From assembly GCA_024196135.1 (NCBI GenBank), contig JAMQCK010000027.1, positions 103,009-167,008 on the forward strand: DNA of 64,000 nucleotides. The letters run 5' to 3'. Positions 56,446 to 64,000 of this stretch are shown here, piece after piece. A program made the position numbers and the translations under genes. Origin of the DNA: Pleurotus ostreatus/Saccharomyces cerevisiae fusant. Lineage: Eukaryota > Opisthokonta. The notes beneath the pieces are model-generated. The model ran no database searches, was not told the origin of the DNA, and was given only the letters and a program-made list of their open reading frames with translations. Numbering within the stretch: the stretch's first letter is position 1; the number at the start of each line of letters is the position of its first letter.

Positions 56446-58331
56446 ATGATCTTTCTCTCTATCCTCTTGGCGATTATGCCTTTCGTGACTCAGCTGGCGT
56501 CGGCGACGGAGTCGATGAGAATCCCCGCCAACAAGAACGAGACCATGAACATCTTCCCCATGCAGCAGAACGCTCTGGTGCACGATATTCAGAAGCGCGC
56601 GAATGGGCGCGTCAATTCGGCATACTACGTGAATTGTAAGCGTAGTCCTTCATTCTCACGGACTTCACTCACGGATGTCCCTGTTAGGGGCCATCTACGC
56701 CGGACTTGGGAACTTCTACCCGCAGGCTATCGTGACAAAGGATCTCACTCGTACGTTCTGTATACTTAAGTATACTTCGCTCGTCACGACTGACCCCGAC
56801 CCGCAGATATCCTCTATGGCTTTGCGGACACGAGCGCCAGCACGGGGGCTATCACCCTCACGGACGCGTGGGCCGATGAGCAGATCCATTTTCCTGGTGA
56901 CTCCTACAGCGAGCCCGGTCAGTACATTGCTCCGCCTCTGCGGTGCCGATACTCATCCATTCGCTAGGCAACAACCTCTACGGCTGCCTCAAACAAATGT
57001 ACCTCATCAAGCTCGCCAACCGCAACATCAAGGTCCTCCTCTCCGTCGGCGGCTACACCTACTCTCAGAACGGCCACTTCGCCTTCGTCACGAACCCCGC
57101 CGCGCGCACGCAGTTCGTCAACAGCGCCGTGCGCCTCGTCGAGGACTACGGGTTCGACGGGATCGATATCGACTTCGAGTATCCTGGATCGGCAGAGCAG
57201 GGCGCGGGCTTCGCTGCATTGTTCACGGAGCTGAGGGCGGCGCTGAATCGGCTGCAGCAGAGCAAGGGGGACGCGACGCCGTATGAGATATCGGCGGCGG
57301 TGAGCGCGGGGGCGGATAACTATCGGTATCTGAATGTGGGGACTATGAATGCGGCGCTGACTTATTGGAACTTGATGGTGAGTGGGGAGGGCGTGTGTGC
57401 GAGATGAGCAGCTCTGACTGATGGGACTGCTAGGCGTACGACTATGCTGGCTCGTGGCTATCGACGGTCGCGAACCAGGCGAACTTGTACCCTGACGGGT
57501 ACAACAACGTCAGCACGAAGGCGGCGCTCGACTGGTACAAGGCGAACGGTGCGACGCCTTCGAAGATCGTCATGGGCTTGCCGCTGTACGGTCGCGCCTT
57601 TGAAAATACTGGTATGTCGCCGTCGTTCCCTCAGGTGCTTATTGCTGACCCTTCGGCAGACGGCCTCGGACATACCTATAACGGTGTCGGTCCCGGCACC
57701 TCAGAGCCCGGCATCTACAGCTACAAGACCCTCCCGCGTGCGTACTCGCTCCTCTCCTTTTTAAGCTGGCTGACCTCTTGAAAGTTGCTGGCGCCCGAGT
57801 CTACGAGAACTCCACCTCCGTCGCCTCGTACTCGTACGACTCCAGCAAGCGCGAGTTCGTCTCCTACGACACGCCTGGCGTCGCTCGCGCCAAGGCGCAG
57901 TACGTCGCCAATAATGGGCTCGCCGGCACAATGTTCTGGGAGCTTGCCTCGGACAAGGTCGGCGCAGACAGCCTGCCGGGCGTCACTCACAGCGTCTTCG
58001 GTGCGCTTGATAGCACGCAGAACCATATCAAGTATGTGCTTTCAACGAGCTTATGCCAGTCATTTTGAGACGCGCGGCCACCTACAGCTACCCGAGCTCC
58101 AAGTGGGACAACGTTCGCAACAACATGGGTGGTAAGGGCGGCGGCGGCAATCCCCCGCCTCCACCGCCAGGCGGCAAGTGCTCGGGCGTGGCTGCTTGGA
58201 GCGCTTCCGTTGCGTACACCGGCGGTCAGACGGCCACGTACAACAACCACCTCTGGACCGCAAAGTGGTGGACGCAGAACGAGACGCCTGGCAGCTCGTC
58301 GGGCGTGTGGGCTGATAGCGGTGCTTGCTGA
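56446..58331 (+). CDS. Secreted GH18 chitinase 4 with CBM5/12 module
   Basis: The signal peptide MIFLSILLAIMPFVTQLASA is followed by a propeptide (TESMRIPANKN) ending at the dibasic IQKR. The barrel has YYVNWAIYAGLGNFYPQ, LYGFADTSASTGAITL, SVGGYTYSQ, catalytic DGIDIDFEYP, MAYDYAGSW and GTMFWELASD. A Gly/Pro linker (GGGGNPPPPPPGG) leads to a CBM5/12 module: AAWSASVAYTGGQTATYNN, HLWTAKWWTQNETPGSSS and VWADSGAC. Eight or so exons. It is closest to chitinase 3. All catalytic residues are present. It is followed on the same strand by NmrA copy 2, repeating the chitinase/NmrA pairing seen at 25-28 kb. Confidence 0.92.
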
Positions 58332-59031
58332 GAGCGTCCTCGGGTTTCTGTATAGTTCAGTCAAAGTTCAGTGGGAAATTCTTGTGCTTCACTTAGGGGT
58401 TTTGATGCTACTCGTGCTCTTATGCTCGCTCTAGGTACTTGTTGCTGTAGGCACTTCTTGCCCCATATGTCGCAACAAGATGAGAAGCACATCCGAACAA
58501 CAAAGGGCGTTCCAGATAGGGTAATTCTCAAGTCAGGTGCGACGAATTGCCAAATTAGGATATTTTGCTGGCTTTCTTGTGGACCCCCATCATCAAACCG
58601 CTTTGCGCGCCTAAATTCGATGTAGTTGGGCCCAAGACTGCTTGATCACGTCTGTACTCCCTCTACTGCAAGTCCGTGACCGAGAGACTGTCGAGGTCAA
58701 TTTAAGGAGAAGGGTTCCAGTGGATGACTGGTCAATCGAACGCCGCGCAGCCATCCACTGGCCCTCCGCGGTATTGGGTCATGATTCAGTCTACTCTGGT
58801 TCGGGAGTCTTCCGCACAGCTCGCTACTGCCGACCCACCTCTCTAGGTCTCCTATGTAAGACTTTATCAACGACTGACAACAAGCTGACAACCCTAGCTT
58901 TTCCGAGAAAACCGGGGAAAGTCATTTCCTGTTTTGGATGCTTCTACCCATGGTATAAAAGGGCTCTCCACTTCATTCTTTCGACAGCTCAACAGGCATC
59001 CCATCTCGTACATCGAAGCACCTACTTCAAT
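58332..59031 (+). other. Promoter interval of NmrA copy 2
   Basis: A TATA box TATAAAA is at 58954-58960, about 75 bases before the start codon at 59032. No gene is supportable in the remaining 600 bases. Confidence 0.5.
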
Positions 59032-60219
59032 ATGTCCAGCGAAAGCAAGCCCCGCGTCGTCGTTGTCGGCGCCACCGGTGCCACTGGCACGAGCATCGTC
59101 AATGGACTTCTTGAGTCCGGCAATTTCGTGAGCTCTATTTCTCGCAGCACCCCGTGGCGATGCTGATGCTCTTCCTCTTCCTCAGCGCGTCGCAGCCATC
59201 GTCCGCACCCCTACGAAGCCCGCTGTCGTCGACTTCAAGAATCGCGGCGTGGAGATTCTCGTTTGCTCGGACCTGACCACCGCCACGCACGCCGAGCTCG
59301 TCAAGCTGCTCAATGGCGCGGACATTCTGGTGTCCACCGTCCACGCTATGATGCTGGATGCGCAGCGTCCGCTCTTCGCGGCGGCGAAGGAGGCGGGGGT
59401 GAAGCGCGTTGTCCCGGATGATTTCAGCAGCCATGCCCCGCCCGGCGCCATGCTCTTGAATGATAAGGTGAATTGAATGGAAAAGTGTGAAGGGATTGCG
59501 ACTGACTGAAAGACTTGCAGAAACTTGCCATCCGCGACTACATCCGCTCACTCGGCCTCGGCCATACCTTCATCGAAGTTGGCTTCTGGTACGAGGTATG
59601 ATGGACGTTCTGTCATCCACCGAGTCCGGTGTGCTGACAATGATACTATCCTGCGTAGTCCCTACTTCCCTATCCACCAAGCTACAAGGGCAACCCCATC
59701 GCCGAGATGAGCTATCTCTACCGCGGCCCTGGCGACGTCCCCACCGCCGTCACCGCCCTCGCGTCCATCGGCACCTTCGTTGCGCGCATCATCGCCGACT
59801 CCCGCACGCTCAACCAAACCGTATTCGTCTACGACGACCACGTCACCACCGCCGACCTCTTCCGCATCGCCGAGGCCAAGTGCGGCGACGCCGAGGGTCT
59901 GCGCAAGGTCACCGTCCGCCTCTCCGCCGAGGACCTGCAGAAGCAGATCGCGGAGACGACGGCGGGCGGGGCGAAGGCGCAGCCGCTGCGCTGGTTCGCG
60001 GAGTACGGGTACAGTCTGTTCGTGGGGGGGGATAATACGGTGGAGCAGGCGAAGAAGGACGGCGCGCTGGATGCGAAGGAGCTGTATCCGGATCTGTATC
60101 CGCGGAAGAGCGTGGAGGAGTTCGCGGAGACGTCGTGGTACCCGAAGCCGCAGCACCCGTGGCCGGAGGAGACGGTTGCGCTGTGGGCGAATGCGCACAA
60201 GGGCGCCGTGGATAAGTGA
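59032..60219 (+). CDS. NmrA-like NAD(P)-binding reductase, copy 2
   Basis: Paralogue of the gene at 25040 with the same first intron position (after SGNF). It begins [20 protein letters not shown], the dinucleotide-binding loop, then [108 protein letters not shown] and a C-terminal region longer than in copy 1, ending [11 protein letters not shown]. Four exons, about 330 aa. Both copies have a TATA box 65-75 bases from the start. Function as in copy 1: oxidoreductase or redox sensor, substrate unknown. Confidence 0.87.
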
Positions 60220-60536
60220 TAGAGGTTGCGCGAGCTGCAACAGGAACAACATAGAGAGTAGAAAATTGGATTAGGGAGCGTGGGTGTTCTAGTACGAGAC
60301 AGTGTGGTAGAGATACAATGCGTGGTCCAGACCAAAAAAAAAAACCGAACGTGATGATGGCACATATTAGTACAGGTGTAGCGTATATGAGTAGCAAGCG
60401 TCAAGAGAGCGAAAAGTGTGCAGTCTAGTGGTGGTATACAGTGAAAATCATGAGTCGTAATCTTGCGTCTATAGTCGAAAGAGTCCAGTGCCTCGGGCAC
60501 TCCGTGGCGTGCGCCACGTCTTGAAGACCCTCTCAT
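60220..60536. other. Convergent interval
   Basis: 3' ends of NmrA copy 2 and the minus-strand disordered-protein gene; an 11-base A run lies near 60333-60343. Confidence 0.5.
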
Positions 60537-62113
60537 CTACGCTGCTTCGTAGTCTTCGTATGACGCCTCCGATTCGAGTTCCCGCCGCAGCGGAGACGGC
60601 TGCCGCACAAACTGCAGCGTCCGCCCCAGGCGCCCCTGCTCAGAGCGGTCGAGTAACGCCTGGGCGCACATGGCCTGCAAGTAAGTCCTCAACGTACGGC
60701 CGCTGATAATCTGGTTGGCTTGCGGCTGCGAGGCCTGAGAGGAGGACTGCGAGGTCTGTTCGAGGGATTCCATCTGAGCATTCATGGAAGGAATCGCCGG
60801 AGTGTAGGGATCGATGTCCATAGCATCGTTGAAGGGGTCCACCTCGTGGATCGTGACCTCGATCGAGTCCTTGTCCTTGTTCGACGACGACGAAGAGGCC
60901 TCCGACATCTCAGAATCCGACGAGGAGTCAGAGGAGAAAGAGGACGAGCGCGAACCGAAGCCATCCCGACTCCCTGGCAGGTCGTAGAGCTCGAACCGGG
61001 CGGTCTTCTCTTCGAACTGGAACGTCTTCTCCTCGAACTGGGCGAACTTCTCCCCATTCCTGGTCTTAGGCTCCCCAAAGCGTCGGCCCTTCCTGCGACC
61101 GGGTGCATTCTCGCTCTCGCTGCGCTGCGAGGGCCTGCCGGAGCCAATCGCGCCCACAGTCGCCGGCCGGCCCCTCAGGACGTCTTTGTCCCACACAATC
61201 TCGTCGTCGTCGTCGGTGCTGAACCCGAGACCAGGCGGCACCGGCGGCGCATTGGGGAAGGGCGGGATGTCCACGAGCGAGGCTTTAAAAGCGGACTGAG
61301 AGGACGAGGGCTGTGCGTTGAAGGGCCCTTGACCAGCGGGTGGGGATAGTGGCACGTCCTCGAGGCCATCTTTGCCACCTAGAAAGTCCGGGCGGAAGGG
61401 CGGGATGGGCTCGTAAGGTGGAGCCGCAGCATTCAAAGAGGAAGTCGAAGCATCACCCAAAGGGTCACCACCCAATCTCGGAGGCCTAGCGCGCCGTCTG
61501 TCAAGGAGCCAGTCCGGACGTGGGTCCTTCGGGCGTGGGATTTGAGTGTGCCCGCTAGAGGTCTGCAAGGACCCTAGAGAGCTCTGCGAGGTCACGCCAG
61601 AAGTGTGCAAGGGCCCTCGAGAGCTTTGGAAGGTCAGGGCAGAGCCCTGAGGTGGGCGAGAAACCAGCAGCGTCGGGTGCTTCACGAGCGAAGCCATCGT
61701 CTGTTCGAATTGTTGAACCATGAACTTGGGCGGGGGCGTCAATCGGGGCGGCGAGTACGGGATTGGAGAGTTCGAGCCGATAGGAAGAGTAGGCGCTGTG
61801 TTGCTGAGCTGAGGCGGAGTCGAGGTCGGTGGATTTGGCGTGCCGTGCACAGGTAGAGGATTAGGACTGCTGAGAAGTGAAGTCGTAGAGGCATTAGAGT
61901 GAGTCGTAAAGCCACGGGCTCTGCCCGGTGGCGGAGTCATTAGGCGCGGTAAGTTGGACTGTGGCAATGGGCGCTTGTCAGAACAAGAGTCGCGGAGGGA
62001 GTAGAAGAGCAACATACCTGTCTCCCGTGAGGGCTGCTCTTGCGGACGAAGCGATCGTTTGGGTCTTCGCAGTAGCCCGGCCACTGTGGCGTCGAGGAGC
62101 CTCTTTGCATCAT
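60537..62113 (-). CDS. Large disordered protein of unknown function
   Basis: Two exons: MMQRGSSTPQWPGYCEDPND with the following 12 residues, an intron of about 53 bases (roughly 61967-62019), then one long exon. The total is about 510 aa. The body is rich in Ser, Pro, Thr and Gln with no recognised domain. Visible features are a possible short helix (KFMVQQFEQTMASLVKHPTL), an acidic patch (STDDDDEIVWDKDV), a short repeat KFAQFEEKT/FQFEEKTARFE, a Ser-rich acidic stretch and a C-terminal, possibly helical, segment (GRTLRTYLQAMCAQALLDRS). The ATG pair at 62108-62113 is chosen because the downstream exon lacks an early Met in the right context. It could be a regulatory scaffold; no function is proposed. 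Confidence 0.65.
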
Positions 62114-62711
62114 GGTGAAAAATGAGCAGAAAGTCGCGGGGGATGAGACAGGTAAGATAGAAGTAGAGAGGAAGATAGAGTTAGAGTATTGCAGAGAATT
62201 AGCAGAGTTACCGAGTGCGTGTGGTACGGCGAGGTCGATGGGGGTGAGCGGGCACGCATCTTGCGAACCCTCACATTTATATGCTCCAACACGCCTCGGC
62301 CACGATGCACCGGTCTTCGCGCACAATTAATGCCGGGGACAATGAACCAACAATGAACCTTTGTGGTAATCTATCTCCGGATGCCGAGGCCGGTGTGTGA
62401 CACGAACAATAGCATCGATGCACGGGGATGTCGGGGTCCCAGGGCGTGTGTTGCTTGGTAACCGGCGAACATAGACATACGTAACATGTCAGTTGGGGTC
62501 GACGGCATGTCCTCAAAGACGCTATGTCAGGTTTTCTTTGTCGGCGCATGGTGGGAGGACAAAACAAGCAAAAATGGTTGCTTTGTTTGTGGCAAAGGCC
62601 GGGAATTGCCGAAGCAACGGATCACGGAGCTAACGGAGATCGGCCCGAGAACGCCGCCCCGAAATTCGCTCCGTCTCCGTCTTGGACAAGTCGCATCCTT
62701 CCCAGACTGTC
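62114..62711. other. Divergent promoter interval
   Basis: Between the disordered-protein gene and the nucleotidyltransferase gene. No gene or clear TATA box seen. Confidence 0.4.
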
Positions 62712-64000
62712 ATGAGCGCTGCGCGACATGTCGTGAACGTCGCGCGCCTCCAAGCACATCTACCTCCTTGTTTTCCGTGTATACGACCTTCACGCTCTTT
62801 TTCGACCTCGGCGTCTCCCAGTGATCTGCGGCGCAGCGCCAGCTTCCTTCAACGCGTCGACAAGATCCTAGCTGAGGATATCGCTCACGAGGATAGGGAA
62901 ACTCGCAGTAGGAAACATAGACTACAGCAGGCTGACTTGAGGCCTAGACGGAAGGACAAGGTGTGTCTTTGGCCTGAGAGCAAGATCACAGACTTACACC
63001 TCATCTCCTTCTGCTTGCGTCTTTATCCCCCTCCGCACACGCATAGGCTCCGCAATCTCGCGAAGATGTCCTCTCAGATCTGCAGACCTCTACTCCCGAC
63101 CGTCTCTGGCGGCACCGACGCACACTGCAGTCGGTGCAGCGCGCTATCCAGCGCGCGTATGGTCAAGAATACACGGTGGAGGCCTTTGGGAGCGTGCGGT
63201 ACGGCCTGACTACGGAGAACAGCGACCTGGACTTGGTGATTATGGTGTGTACTGGCGCCTCTGATTATACTTCAGCTTCCTCCCCTCCAATACACGGACA
63301 GTCATTCTGTCCGATCACAATGTGCCCAGCGACATCAAGCCCCGCTCTCCCTCGCCACATTACCGCTCAATCATTGACTCACACATGCATAGGATCCACA
63401 CGCACCCCATGGCTGGGTTCCAGGCCATCGTAACAAGATGGATAACTCACGTACCTCCCGTCGATGTACGTCGTCCATCCCTTCATTGGATGTCCCGCCC
63501 TGACATCGCTTTCAAGCACCGTATAATATTAGGTAGCGCGCTCCTCATATCCCCCTCATGCTGTCATCCGACTCACACTAATAGAGGTCTCGCGCGGGTG
63601 CTCCAGGACGAAGGCTTCATCGTCGAGCAGACAATTCCTTGGGCGACCGTGCCGATAGGTTTGTCGTCCTCCTATTTCCCGAGTATATGCGGCTTACATG
63701 ACCCTCGTCCAGTGAAGGCGCGCGATAGATGGACAGGCCTCCACTTTGATCTCAACGTCAACGACCGACTGGGCGCATACAACTCGGACTTGATCAGGGT
63801 GAGTGTCCTCGCGCTTCTTTGCCTGGCCATCTCTCCTTTCTTTTGTTAACCTCGGGCGTGGAGGGCGGTTTCTCACATTGACGTTTTTCAGGAATACTGC
63901 ATCTTGAACCGCATCGTGCGCCCCTTCATAGCGTCCACGAAGCACTGGGCGAAGGTCCACGGGTTGAATGAGTGCGTATTTGCTCATTCGCTGGGTCCAT
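62712..64000 (+). CDS. Cid1/PAP-like terminal nucleotidyltransferase, cut by window edge
   Basis: The Arg/Ser-rich start (MSAARHVVNVARLQAHLPPC ... RPSRSFSTSAS) looks like a mitochondrial presequence. Later exons carry the polymerase-beta-type nucleotidyltransferase motif VEAFGSVRYGLTTENSDLDL with VIM (GS...DxD), then ARVLQDEGFIVEQTIPWATV, the third carboxylate region HFDLNVNDRLGAYNSDLI, and EYCILNRIVRPFIASTKHWA with KVHGLND, typical of Cid1/PAPD/MTPAP poly(A) or poly(U) polymerases. At least six exons are visible; the PAP-associated C-terminal domain lies beyond 64000. The expected role is adding A or U to RNA 3' ends; the mitochondrial form (MTPAP-like) is suggested only by the presequence. 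Confidence 0.78.

Noticed and set aside
60333..60343. A-rich run as a retroposed poly(A) tail
   Set aside because: It lies in a convergent 3' interval, with no processed gene copy or target duplication; a simple homopolymer is enough.
1..64000. CRISPR arrays, rRNA genes, telomeric or centromeric arrays, autonomous transposase or reverse transcriptase
   Set aside because: Looked for on both strands; no regularly spaced repeats, rRNA core sequences, TTAGGG arrays or transposase/RT motifs were seen.

Overview
The window is nuclear DNA from a filamentous basidiomycete, most likely a wood-decay Agaricomycete. The evidence is GC-rich coding sequence, genes split by many short GT..AG introns of about 50-60 bp, a GSTFuA-like glutathione transferase, secreted GH18 chitinases with chitin-binding modules, a Kre9/Knh1-like wall protein, Gad8/Ypk-type and DMPK-type AGC kinases and a tRNA gene with an intron. 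No prokaryotic, organellar or viral gene was recognised. Every exon assembly here was made by eye from splice signals and family resemblance.

Layout: 0.7-14 kb holds mostly conserved genes (PQ-loop membrane protein, a doubtful small secreted protein, GST, F-box protein, DMPK-like kinase) separated by non-coding gaps of up to 2.7 kb. From 14 to 45 kb lies an accessory block. It contains five copies (A-E) of a small secreted protein family I cannot name, a Kre9/Knh1-like protein, an NmrA-like reductase, three of the window's four GH18 chitinases, an RBM18-like RNA-binding protein divergent from a cullin that has only its N-terminal half, tRNA-Gly(GCC), an FAD monooxygenase and a non-autonomous hAT-like transposon with a perfect 8-bp target duplication. 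From 46 to 55 kb are a processive GT2 glycosyltransferase, an MBOAT/wax-synthase-like acyltransferase and a Gad8/Ypk kinase. From 56 to 64 kb are a fourth chitinase, a second NmrA-like reductase, a disordered protein and a Cid1-like nucleotidyltransferase cut by the right edge.

The common theme of the accessory genes is the cell surface: chitin hydrolysis, a glucan-assembly-type GPI protein, a membrane polysaccharide synthase and secreted proteins of unknown role. Repeated local duplication is clear. The secreted family shares a promoter element at a fixed distance upstream of the TATA box, and a chitinase/NmrA pair occurs twice.

The most unusual observation is a 50-codon gene at 43209-43361. 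It encodes only the signal peptide and propeptide of the neighbouring chitinases and stops where they carry their Kex2-type dibasic site. All four chitinases would release an equivalent conserved peptide, so the propeptide may have a function of its own.
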